From: Fasciola hepatica
Lineage: Eukaryota > Platyhelminthes > Trematoda > Plagiorchiida > Fasciolidae
Assembly (NCBI GenBank): GCA_948099385.1
Contig: CANUEZ040000105.1
Location: 930,001 to 994,000, forward strand
Length of the DNA: 64,000 nt
Reading direction: 5' to 3'
A program made the position numbers and the translations under genes. Below the pieces are notes generated by a model, which saw only the letters and a program-made list of their open reading frames with translations, searched no databases and was not told the origin of the DNA. Of this stretch, positions 22,416 to 33,179 are shown in pieces. Positions within the stretch are counted from its first letter, which is position 1. Each line of letters begins with the position of its first letter.

Positions 22416-23227
22416 GTTGCGACTATCCCGATGTCTAGGGCTGTGAATCTAGCAGTAACTTAGTTTCACTAGCTACACGCACGATATGGGCAAAACACGA
22501 ATACGGGCAGCAGAACAAATTCCAATCGAATATCCGTGCTTATCGACGATTCGTGGTTCCAAATAATACAATAAGCATAAATGTACAGCAAATAAAGGAC
22601 TTACAGCTAGGTGAGAAACCAAGAACAATGGGCAGTAAGCTTCCGAAAATCGGGACAGCGCAGAAAATAAAAACGGTCCACTTAGCAGGCAGCTGAACGA
22701 AACTGTAGCGCAGTTCGGTTGCGGTACAGTCAATAAATCAAGAGCGTTTATCGTCAAAGATCAATAAATCGATTACAAACGCGTGAATTGGACTGTGGTT
22801 GCAATGGTAAAAAGTGTCAATAACAAATAAGTACAAATAAGCTAAGTCTGTGGAGTAAACAAAGGCACGTGTCAACATGAACAGGCGAATCCGGCACTAG
22901 ATCTGTTAATGCCGTTGACGTATGACGGCCAATAGTGGAGTGCACTGACAGAACGATAAGACTGGGAGTTCGAGCCTCCGCTCGGCAGTGCAAATGAAAC
23001 ACTCAGAAAGATTATATAACAGTAAAAGTGTAGACCTTCGGGAAAACAAATACGTGAACTGTTCATGTAATAAGTACCATGAAACTCAAGTACAAACTGA
23101 TGTGATAACTTAGAAACAGGGAAAATACATTACGAATGTCCGGGGTTCACGATGCATGTACTCACTACTAATAAGTAACTAAACAGAAGACAAAAGGACA
23201 AACTCTAATTAGGATTCGTAATTAACA
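22416..23227. mobile_element. 812-bp insertion in the right inverted repeat, with 6-bp target duplication
   Basis: GTGGGT occurs at 22410-22415 and again at 23228-23233, whereas the uninterrupted left arm has it once, so this is an insertion with a 6-bp duplication. The insert has no long open frame. Near 22925-22990 it has a tRNA-like stretch ending in AGTTCGAGCCTC, a fair match to the Pol III B box, with a weak A-box candidate about 30 bases upstream. This hints at a SINE-like component. No poly-A tail or inverted termini were seen. Confidence 0.65.
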
Positions 23228-23261
23228 GTGGGTTTTGGCTCAAGTTTGATGGGAAAAGGTG
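23228..23261 (-). repeat. Right terminal inverted repeat, outer part
   Basis: Completes the right arm after the insertion: GTGGGTTTTGGCTCAAGTTT and the terminal CCTTTTCCCATC-type end, followed by TA at 23262-23263. Confidence 0.85.
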
Positions 23262-23263
23262 TA

Positions 23264-24949
23264 GAGTCTGATGGAGATGGTCATTAAAAAATGGAAGGTT
23301 ATTTGGACGCATTATGATAACCGCTTTTCGTTGCGACTAACACTCAGTTAACTCCCTAACGGAAAGTTGAGAGATAAAGAAAAATAAAAGACTCATGAAA
23401 GAACAACTTACTGGTCCCATTAGGGCAGCGGAATAAGTATACGGTATCGCGAGAGGATAAAGTGAAAGTTGTGAAGTGCAATAATAACGGTATTCTGCTG
23501 GAGATTCATCGTTTTCGAGAAGTACTGATGTCTGCCGGATAGACTGAAATGGCAATGATTTGCATTCAAGCTGGTCGTAAGGTTTGATCGTATCTAGCTG
23601 ATGATGATGGTTTACTCAGTACATCTTTATTTGATTAGGGTAGTTGCTATTACGAGGTGATAAACGAGTGCATTATCATGACAATCAGAACTTAGTTTTT
23701 TTGCAACTATCTGACTCTCCGTGTTTCGAACGACCGTCTGAGGGGGTTACGGCGAACATACATGGACATCTTATGTTGACTGTTTATGTGATGCTGCAGG
23801 TTGATGAATACGTACTGATGAACTTGCTAGTTATTTTAGCTTGGACTGCAATGCTGCCGCTGATCAAAACTGATAACATAATGTGAGCAAGTTGTCTCAC
23901 ATCTGATCTACGGTCTCGCTTCCCCGTTATTTCACTTTTGAAGCGGATTTCTCTGACTGTTTTAACGGTGTACTGGCAGAGATAATTATCTTCACTAATG
24001 CATACAATGAGAATAATGGATGTGAACAGTAGCTTATTCGACAATATCTCCTAACTCCCGATCTGTGTCACTACCAAATGCGTTACAAGTATCTCCACAT
24101 ACAGTACTGCCACCTATATGGTTGAATTAAATAAACGAAATGACTTTGTCATTCATAAATCTAGGCGACTACGCAGTTTACTAGAACTGCTTGTCTTTAA
24201 CACAAGTTGATTCCAACTTTTTAAGCTTTGTTAAGTTTAGTCAGATTGTGGTATTGCTGCATGGTTTGTCAAGTGAAGCGAAATGCTACTCTGTTAGGAA
24301 ACTGGTTAGTTTATGGCTGAAGATACCACTAGATCGTGAAAAAACCTAAATGGACTTGCACAAGGTGACAAGATCTTTCACTAGGAGACCGTTGAAAATG
24401 ATAGGGGAACCATAAGGTCGAACAGGTTTTGTCAGGAATGACGTGCAACCTTGAGAAGCAATTTTAAATCCAATGCATTACTGATTTAAACGAGATACTT
24501 TGGCAGCACTCGTAAATATTTTTATCAATCAAAGTTTTGCTGCAACTTTAATGAATCTCAAGTTGAATCTATACAATAAGGAGACATAACAGGATTTGAG
24601 ATTTGGTTATCACCCTGTGTGAGGGTGGATCACATAAAAAAACCGCCTCCAGTGTCTAACCGAACACTTTGTTGTTGTGTCCTGGAAAGCCATCAGGGTC
24701 TTCCTAGAGTGTGCACTGATTACCAGATTTTAGCGGAATTTCGGGGAAGCACGCTAAATGGATCATCATGAATAGTCACGAAATTTCAGTGAAATGATAT
24801 GGAAAGCAAAATTTACTTAACCTTTACAACGAGCCAGAGCTCCCTTGGGCTCTTTCGCCATTCTAGTGCCAAACAAGAGGCAACACAAATTATGTCAAAA
24901 GTTACACCATACGTGCAAATGACCGTGCACATAGTAATCGCGGTTTCTG
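23264..24949. other. Unassigned sequence
   Basis: No recognisable gene or mobile element. The open frame at 23644-23886 has no known motif. Confidence 0.4.
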
Positions 24950-25990
24950 TGCATATCACCAGCGCAAAAGTTCTGTTGTTTTCCAGCGAAGTCACTCTTG
25001 GGCATTTGGAAGGCAGAGCTACCTCGTGCGTAATAGTTATCATACATCCCTATTTGACAACTTTATAAAGTCTTTTGAATTAAACTATTGCAACCAAATA
25101 GAATATACACAATTAACCCATAGTCAGATTGGTGTTGTTGATTTGGCTAATTAGTAAAGGACCTATCTAAGGGCAACATCTGTTGTATCCGGTTGTCATT
25201 GAAAGAACGAAAACGTATGCATGAGAACGATCTGGTATTCAAGTAAGTCGTACGGTGAGCAGTATTTAGGACTACAACTACATGTTGTAAAGCTGTTGGT
25301 TGACTAATTTTCGGTGGAAGGTGGGTTAGCGCTTTCACGGCAGTACGTAGCTAGTTTTCTTGCTAACACAACCAAATCCATCAGTTTATCATACAATGAA
25401 TTATAAAACACTCACGGTTCCCCTTGAATAAGGGGGAAAATGTGTGGCAATATGGAGGCTACAGTATCCGATTTGCTGCGTGAGTGGTAATACGAAAAAT
25501 GGCTCGCATCAAGAATTTTTGCAATAAAATTTTACACACCTCTAAGGTGTTTTATGTGCACCACACGGAACATATTTTTCACCCCCTCACTAACGCTTTA
25601 AATTCAACTTTCCTCATTGTCCAATATACTCAGACGGAATTGTTATTTATAACATTAGATTGTTGCCGCATGCAATAAGGCTTCCGGAAAGCAATCTGGA
25701 CCATTAGCTTCATAACCTTGTGGACCTTTGGTGAATAGACTGAATGCTGGTATTTATCCGTTGACAATCTTGGTTTCATGGAAGATTTTACTGGTGAGAA
25801 TTTTGTCATTATGCCAAAAATGCGGTCTAGGCAATCAGGTGTGCCGTTAACAACGTACATGGACGTTTTAATAATTTGCCTACTGGCAAACACAAGAGTA
25901 GTCTAGTGCAGAATGCATTGTAGGTGGGTTTGCACGAGTTTTCAACAGTTTTTTTGACGTCTAAGATTACACTGTACGGAAAAACGGCAT
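24950..25990 (-). repeat. Old dispersed repeat, right copy of the inverted pair
   Basis: Reverse-complement partner of 18240-19470, with the 568-bp core at 25352-25919. The 3' block lies at 25051-25147 (minus). Between core and 3' block it is about 200 bases shorter than the left copy. Beyond 25051 a CACGAGGTAGCTCTGCCTTC-like block continues the match. Confidence 0.65.
25352..25919 (-). repeat. 568-bp core element, right copy
   Basis: Near-identical, inverted partner of 18301-18868 (about 99.3% by eye: 4 substitutions). Bordered by GTAG/CTAC at both ends (25347-25350 and 25920-25923). The open frame at 25484-25678 corresponds to the one in the left copy. Confidence 0.85.
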
Positions 25991-26333
25991 AAAGGGAACA
26001 CAAAAGTGGGACTCAAATAATGGAGGTGTGATCTGATACATCGTTCGATAGACGTTTTGGTCCCCCCGTCAGACTACATCAGCACTGACCGCGTACCGTA
26101 CCCACGAAACCACGAGGGACAGGACAGGCGATCGATGTCATGAATCGATCGAGGAGAGACGAATCCTGCCAGCGGAATTCAAGTGCTAAGGCGTGGCCAC
26201 CCACCCTAATCGGACCAATGCGCTGTGTGCAAGGAGTGGTTATGTGGACTGACTACCTATCTATTCTTCGTTTTTCACAAGTAAAACTAGATAGTTCGCA
26301 GGCAGAAAGGAGTTCTCACTAGATTTAGTGGGA

Positions 26334-27680
26334 CAGTACAAAACACAGTTTGTCCACAACCTTTGAAAAATCGATATCCGGCCGGCCACAAAATAACTCC
26401 GCAAGTTTGGTTCAATGCATCTTTCGTTCTTGCGGTTGTATGTCGTTCGAAAGGATCCTAATAACTCCAGTGTTGGTTGCCAAGTCGCTGTAGATGCGGT
26501 GAAAATGGCGCTTGTGGTGGTATGAGTTTAGTTTTTATTGCCACTGGTCTCAGAAAGCTTACAAGCAACGCAGAGAGAACAGTTCGTTGTAACCATTTGC
26601 GGTCGCGTTGAAAGTGTGTCCTTATTACTATGATAAAACAATAAATCTTTTTGTACAATGTAGTGGGAAGGAAATGGTGGAATATGCGAAAGGTGAAAGG
26701 TACCATAAAACATCTGATATATCAGAACTAAGGGATGAAGCGATATTCAAGGCTCTCTGATCTGGAATAAGGTAAAAATACTCGTCGAAAAAAATTCAGG
26801 GATAAATACAAGTTATACTTCCAAGAGGAATTTCGGATCGACGATAGTTATTCGTAAAGTTATGAAGGATCCAGATTATTATCCCGTAAAGGCAAGATGT
26901 GAAATTCAAAGAAAAATCCCCGGCTGCTTCTATGATCCTTTTTTACGGTTGCGTCAAATCTACAGAGGTCCTTGCTACTTAATGCAATCATTCGGAGTGC
27001 ACGGTAACCAGAGTCTGCACCACTTCTGCAGAGGCGCAGATGTGATGAGTGCCTCGTAGAACTGATCGTTGTTTTTAAGGTAGATAGAGGTGGGCCACAA
27101 ATCACATCACTGGGAATCCTGAACGGAATAATGAGATATTCAGCGATGAGAATAAGTTTAATTTGGACCGCCTCGATGGAATCATATCAATGACAAGAGT
27201 TCAGGAGAAGCAAGCTGAACCTCAGTCTTCAAGACTTCACTAGTGGCTTTCTGATACCTGGAGTGCAGTTTTTAAAGGTGGAAACTCTCAGCTCGCACTT
27301 CCAAAAGGGAAGCAAAGGGCTGACTCTCATATCGGAACATTGAATGAATTTTAGCTCACGATGATTCCGGAAAATCAACTCAGTACTATGATATCTCAAA
27401 GTGACAACCTGGCCATACATACTGCCAACCCCACCAGAATCTGGCTAACGTACAGGAGAATAAAGATCGCGATCTTGCTCGCCCATAGTCCAGACCTGAA
27501 CACGACTGAAACCGTCAGGGGTCTGATAACTGGGCGAGTCTATGCAGATAGAAGATTTTTTGTAACTCTTCACGGGTTGTCATCCGCTTTCCTCGATGAA
27601 TGGGCTAGCATAGAATTTGAAACCCTCTGGAATGTGATGGTAAGCAACCCTGAAGTTCGCGGTTAGTTCATTAAAGGTCG
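26334..27680 (+). pseudogene. Tc1-like transposase, degenerate
   Basis: The catalytic half is readable. Near 27140-27200 is IFSDENKFNLDRLDG, where the SDE block carries the first catalytic Asp (family form IFSDEKKFNLDGPDG). Near 27270-27350 comes a GGNSQLALPKGKQ block. At 27361-27663 the frame reads SDNLAIHTA, where the second Asp of the QDNAPAH-type motif is kept, then LAHSPDLNTTET, where the family has SPDLNPIEN: the third acidic residue is shifted or lost. Upstream, HTH-like text is spread over several frames from about 26700. CAGTACAAAACACAGTTTGT near 26334 resembles a Tc1-type terminal repeat, but no right partner was found. Stops and shifts make it inactive. Confidence 0.78.
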
Positions 27681-27989
27681 CGGTTTTGTCTCTAGCTACT
27701 TCTTTATCCGTTAGTCTAGAAGGGATGGGTGTGTTTAGTAGCATTCTCTACCTTCTCAAACACATTTTCTAAGAAAAATCAATTTATCCGTTTCATGCTT
27801 AAAATATAAATGTGAATATTTGATACGATAATGGGTTGACACATCAACATGCGATATTTGTCTCCCAAAGTGGCTTGATTCAAAAGTAACAGCAGAAAAA
27901 TAGAAAAGAAGAGGGTGGTTTTATTAGCTTTTCGTGAATCCTTTTTGTTGCTAACCTTTTCGTGATTCAATTGTATATAATCACACTGG

Positions 27990-28880
27990 TCTCCTGAACT
28001 TGATTGCAGCAGTACACTGACTCCTACTAATCTGCAGCAACCTAACTCAGAGATCAAGGCAACCACAATGATTATGACGTAGGGGTATAATAACAAATAA
28101 TAGTATCATTTTGACTGCTAAGTTGTGCAAATACAAGCATCGTTTTTCATGTCACGTAGTCATATCTTTCAGCCTATGATCACTGACTGGACAGATCTCG
28201 TGATCGTTGAATCCACCGTGGAACCTTGATGGGCCCTAAATGGCAAAGTACACTATTCGGCACTAGCAGTCGACCATTTCCGCTCTCAGTTAGACAGACA
28301 AAGAAAAAGACTGACTACGTTAGTAATTGTTTTTAATTTTTCACTACCTCTTTCTCCGGTAGCAGTTGTTAAATGACTCATGTTGTATGTGACTGCCTTG
28401 TTTCACACAAGGAAGTTCAACTTGTCACTCAAAAAAGTTCACCTTGGCTGCGCTATGCACTAGTGAAGAGGTAGCGAAATGTTGTAGATTACATCGTGCG
28501 ACAATGTTATCGACTTGCTTTTCCAGATATGATAATGAGACCGAAGTGGGGGGAATGATGAGGTGAACGCATGGACAGTGAGACAACGTACAAGATAATC
28601 GAAATACAAATTATTGAGGGTTCACTGATTGTGGTGATTATGATTGCTACTGCTCAGCAGAAACATTACTCGGAAATCAAGGTAATCATCAGTATGAGAA
28701 AGCAGGGCGAGGACTACAAATAACAAAGTCAGTTCGATAAGTAAGTGGTTTATATGCAGAGGTTCACATGTCATGATACGTAGTTATAGCCTCCTGTCTA
28801 TAATCACTGGTTGGGTGCGTCTTATGGAAGGCCCGACACGCCGTGAATGGTCACGTGTACTTTCGGCTTTGAATACTTTT
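27990..28880. repeat. Possible pair of diverged direct repeats
   Basis: About 28000-28260 and 28640-28880 share scattered blocks: ATGTCACGTAGTCATA with GATCACTGACTGG, versus a similar ACGTAGTTATA and AATCACTGGTTGG. Similarity is low and gapped. The stretch contains no gene. Confidence 0.3.
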
Positions 28881-28965
28881 CTTCAGTGTTACTGACTGAT
28901 CACGTACTGGCGCTTATCCTACTAAGGTTGAAAAAGTCTTTAATATGTAGTATGATACTCACTAG

Positions 28966-29069
28966 CCAAATGAATATCACTAATCCGGCTACAGGTTAAA
29001 TGGGTGAATCTTGTTTAGTCTCACGATTGTAATTATTTCAATCAAAAAGCTTTATCAAGTTGTCCAATG
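28966..29069 (+). repeat. Third copy of the old repeat's 3' block
   Basis: Similar (about 70% by eye) to 19274-19377 and to the reverse complement of 25051-25147: CCAAATGAATATCACTAATC, GGTTAAATG and GCTTTATCAAGTTGTCCAAT blocks. A GTACTGGCGCTTATCC stretch upstream (about 28904) may correspond to the core insertion site without the core, but this is weak. Confidence 0.55.
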
Positions 29070-29209
29070 AAGAGGGATGATAACCACGCTTGTTTGTTCT
29101 AGTGGATTACACGGTAACTGCAATTGTTGGGTGCTTATTGTGTAACTTGAGGAGTACTTCGTGTGACTTTTCACTTGAGCAGATCTCCGATCGTCATGCA
29201 AATTAGCGC

Positions 29210-31260
29210 ATCAATTTCAGTTTCAGTTTATTCAGACGTTATTCTTGCACTTCTGTGCTTTAATTCCGGTTGCTACCTTGCCGCCTTGTAGAGTAAAGAG
29301 CAAATAAAGGGGTTCACAAAACGAGAAAAGTCCGTGAAATCAAAGTAATAAGAGGGAATCACGTAGACGAAGAGAGTCCGAATATAACTACGCCATCGGT
29401 CTCGATACCATGTCCCTTACTGTCTCCAACCTTTTGGTGGGTGGGTCACGTGGACCCCAACTTGGAAGCCTAACACATCCTACTTGGCCAAGTGCAATGG
29501 TCATGGTTTTCATACCACTTAGCCAGGCCATGGACTGACCACCTAGACCCACCTTCCAACCACCACCTGCCTTGAAGAACAGATTACGCCGAGGAAATCA
29601 GTCGGTTACCATGCGCAGCACATATCCCAACCACTTCAACCTTTTTAGACGCAGTTCTTGATTCAGAGACTGACCTTTTGTTCCCAACACCATACTTCTA
29701 ACCTCAGCACTGCTGACATGGTGTTCGCACCATATTCGAGTAACGCTACGGAGATATCGATGCTCGAACACCAACAGTCTTCCCATACCTTCTACTTTAC
29801 CGGCCATGATTCTGAGCAGTAAAAAGGAACGGACCTTTGAAGGTGCAAAACGCATGCGAACACTGCTACACTGTTGTTTAGACTGTCTAAAAAACCTAAC
29901 AATTTAAATGGACCTTCACTCAGATGAATAATATTGTCCGCGTATTTCAAGTCAGGCAGTTTACTTCCTCAGCCAAGGTCGATGGCACAATTTTCTCACA
30001 TAACGACAGGGTTATCTTAAGAAGCAATTAAACTGCAAAACGGAAGAGAAAAGACAGGGGAGAGCAACCCTGAAGAACACTTTCCGAGGTGAAGTCGGAC
30101 GAAAGATCGCCGTGAGCACCAACTCAGCTTCCGCTGTTTTGCATGCAAGCATTGGAATGGGAGAATAAATTTCTGTGACACACCCTCCAATGGGAGACAG
30201 CGCCAGGCAACTGTGCGGTATGGTAGACACAACCGCTACTGGGTCTGAAACCTGCCTAATTCTCACGCGCACATATGTTGCGGGTGCTGGATAATCCATG
30301 GAGAAGTAATTTGGAGTAATTTGGATGCCATACTTACCAACCTAATTTCTCTGTGGGTTTCACAAGACGATCTGCCACATTTCTCGTAAACCCACAAAAT
30401 CCCCGATTCACACCATTCCTTGGGAATCTGCTCACTACCCCAGATTGATCGGATGAGTTTTAATAACCCCGAAAGCAAAACTTCGCCGCCATTATTGAAA
30501 AAGATGGAGACAATCCATCCAGCCCAGCAGCTTTGTACCCTTTCAAATAACCTATCTCCCGCATAACTTCCACAACCTGCACTGTTTCTCTTGCAAGCAT
30601 ATTCGGAAGGTCCATGGTTCAAGTGGGCCAACTAAACTGTTCCTTAAAGAGCTTCACCCAAAATCCCAAACGACGTCTCTGAGAGTGATTCAGTGAGTCG
30701 TCAGATTCCTCTATTAACTCACCTACACCGGGATTGGCTGGACCAGTGCCTCTAACCAAATGGTAAAGGTTACGAGCATTGCCAATAGACGCAGCCTTCT
30801 CCATTTCCCTACACTTCGAAATCCACCACTGTTCACGACCATTTATCGGGCTCCTAGTCAATTGGCATCTCAGGAATTTGCGCACTTCATTGAATATGGC
30901 GTACGGAGGAACGGATTTGCGAGCATCTAACAGAGCAACTGATGTCAAAGATGTCCATTGTTTGTGAGGCCTACTTGAAGCAGAGTTCTATGTGGCATTA
31001 GAAGCGCCATACGAGGCTTTCTTGATCTGTTGCTGATATTTATCATAGTCCTGGACATCCGACTTTATAGATAACCGTGTAAACAGCCCGGCCTAAAAAG
31101 CAGATCGTCGGTTATTGTCTAAAAGTAACTGCACTGGACGGATTGCTTTCACGTTGGAGTCACCACGGACGAGAAGTTGACAGAATCGAGCACGTAACAG
31201 AGCGTGGGCTCGGTTTACTGGCGTAGACTAAAATTAACGATAATTTTCAACTGATCCAAC
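29210..31260 (-). pseudogene. RTE-like LINE remnant, copy A
   Basis: 5'-truncated LINE read right to left. From 31250 it has the HALLRARF-like pre-RT block, then QQIKKASYGASNAT. At 30948-30619 the frame has REQWWISKCREMEKAASIGNA and GFWVKLFKEQFSWPT. RT proper starts near 30420 (IPKEWCESGILWVYEK, then SSCETHREIRLVSMASKLL). Motif C near 29955 reads LKYADNIIHL, where YADD is expected. The C-terminal tail at 29855-29598 has LLVFEHRYLRSVTRIW and LKRLKWLGYVLRM, the conserved end of this LINE clade. The 3' UTR ends near 29210. Stops at 30990 and 31105 and several shifts inactivate it. Region 30488-30900 is nearly identical to copy B. Confidence 0.88.
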
Positions 31261-31269
31261 TTGGCGGTG

Positions 31270-32395
31270 ACCAGTGAAAATGTCGTGGCAAATATTAGTG
31301 CTCCCACCTATGCAACGTGAAATCAGCTGAAGACAAAGTTGTTTTACTGGTGAACTGACTGAGAAGCGCGGCGGCCGATCAGACATGAGGGAGTTTCATC
31401 GTTCATTGCCTCACAATCCTCACTGAAAAAAACTGTCTCTTTCGTCCATACCAATTCACAGACTTGTGGCTACACCTAGCCGGTCAGCAAAAGCTCCGCC
31501 TATGTGTTTGTCCCAACCCCCTCAGACTGTCGTCAGAAACAGTAAGTGAAAAGCCGGAGCCAATAAATTACGTCGTAGCTGCAGTGACAAGCACTGGTTT
31601 ATTGTTCAGCAATCGTGACCGCTGTAAGTACGTAAATATGCCAGGGGATACCGCCATCCTCAGCCAGACATGACCCAATATTAAGATCAGTACGAATAGG
31701 AATCACTGCGATTTAAATCCCCCCCCCCTCGGCCGAAACTATCACTTTTGTATATTAATCCGTATATGTACTTCTTGAAAATAGCAGGTGAAATCACATT
31801 TAGGTCTCAGAGTGAAAACGAGAGCAGCAGTGCAGTCACAATAGTGCAAATGTATTCGAATTTCAAACAACATTCATCGTTGCCTCATGGTGGTAAAAAA
31901 TTGTCGGGTACTATGTATGACAGACTGCAGGTCCACCCTGTCTTTAAGTGACAGCCAGACAATACTTCAGACGTGTAAACGCATGGACTTGCAGGCTGAA
32001 GAATGATCAGCATGGTTTTGTGTATTTTGTGGTACTAACAATACATCACAGAAACCTTACCTACTGGCCTCATGACAACTGTGTTTTCGGACCGATTCAC
32101 GTTGGTGTGTAACTTTGGGTTTGGGGAACCGATTCTGGCGTGTATCTTATGGGCTTTCACAAACTGGTTCCACGTCTGGGTTGTGTGTTTGTCAGCAGTG
32201 TTTCAGCGATCACGCGGATAAAATCTGTCCACAGAACCGACAAACTAGTACCGTTCATCGATAAGAGACCTCTCCCCCCCCCTACAACATTGCATGGTAG
32301 TGAAATATTTGATATCAGAATGGTTTATTGTGAATAGAATAGTGCGATGGTTCTCAAACGCTCATTAGTCTCTCATGAGTAAGTGGTTTAAACAC
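31270..32395. other. Unassigned sequence
   Basis: No recognisable gene. Short open frames only (31464-31673, 31748-31951, 32140-32337, all plus). A run of nine C occurs near 31720. Confidence 0.4.
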
Positions 32396-32399
32396 CTTC

Positions 32400-32990
32400 G
32401 GATGGTTTGACAGCATCTATCCTTCGGGTCATGCTCGCTATCAGTCATTCTGGAGTATCTTGTGGCGTGCGTCATGATCCTCCTTCAAGGCAGTCTTCAG
32501 CTTGCCAAAATACTTGTATTGCAGCCTATCATCCACTTTCCTGCCCAGCTGATCCCGAAAGATTCGATTGGGTCGAGATCGGGGATCAAGCTGGCCACAT
32601 GAGGCTCATGGAACTCGCGTCCGACAAAGGATCAACATGCAGGTGCGTTGTTGTCCTGAAGAGGTTGAAATTAGCACAGATTCCTATGTCAACGGTGTTG
32701 GTTTCAACCACCAGTGGAGTACGTTTACCAATTGCGATCAGTGATGATTGGATTAATTCAGATATCAGTGGTTCAAAAGACGAAGGTACTTCCTTGGGCA
32801 AAAGAAATGTCCTGTTCACCGGTACTATGACCGAGTTACGAATGTCCTTTCTGGAGCAGATTGCGAGAGATGCAATCTATCACTTTTGTCTTCAAACTTC
32901 ATCATCCACTCAAAGCAGTACTTCATAACAGCACTCAATGAAATAAATTATGTATAGATTTTTATCGCCGTAAATTCATGGTCGTTTAGT
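32400..32990 (-). pseudogene. Tc1-like transposase fragment, minus strand
   Basis: Read right to left. Near 32725-32700 a TPLVVETNTVD stretch resembles the block before the second catalytic Asp. Near 32665 comes LQDNNAPAC (family form LQQDNAPAH) and near 32570 SLIPDLDPIES (family form SPDLNPIEH), carrying the third acidic residue. Then near 32545-32470 in another frame DQLGRKVDDRLQYKYFGKLK matches the family's ELGRRV-type tail. Two frame changes and stops show it is dead. The plus-strand open frame at 32407-32928 is its antisense shadow. The DNA-binding half was not found. Confidence 0.72.
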
Positions 32991-33051
32991 TACCTTCTGT
33001 GTGAAGTACCAAACCACGAACTAGAGAAATGACCAGCAACGTATCCAAGTG

Positions 33052-33066
33052 GTGTGTGTGTGTGTG
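33052..33066. repeat. (GT)n microsatellite, short
   Basis: GT dinucleotide run of about 15 bases, upstream of the longer tract at 33123. Confidence 0.85.
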
Positions 33067-33121
33067 ATGTAAACTTAAGTGTGTCAGTTGATTCACATTG
33101 AAACGACAAATATCTGAATAT

Positions 33122-33122
<1 letters not shown>

Positions 33123-33161
<39 letters not shown>
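33123..33161. repeat. (GT)n microsatellite
   Basis: About 19 uninterrupted GT units followed by a GC/GT-rich tail (GGGCGTGCGCGCGTGCGTGC). The open frames across it are artefacts of the repeat. Confidence 0.97.
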
Positions 33162-33163
<2 letters not shown>

Positions 33164-33179
33164 CGTGCGCGCGTGCGTG

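Larger units (their letters stand above)
21057..23261 (+). mobile_element. Tc1/mariner-like transposon with ~300-bp inverted repeats, internally deleted
   Basis: Terminal inverted repeats: left 21057-21355, right 22145-22415 continuing at 23228-23261 after an 812-bp insertion. The outer ends read CACCTCTTCCCATC on the left and its near reverse complement on the right (one mismatch), flanked on both sides by TA (21055-21056 and 23262-23263), the signature target of the Tc1/mariner/IS630 superfamily. The arms are about 98% identical. Inside is an open frame for only the DNA-binding half of a transposase. The catalytic DDE half is missing, so the element could move only with help. Confidence 0.85.

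Noticed and set aside
32407..32928. 173-residue plus-strand open frame
   Set aside because: It is antisense to a Tc1-like transposase fragment, whose motifs read clearly on the minus strand.
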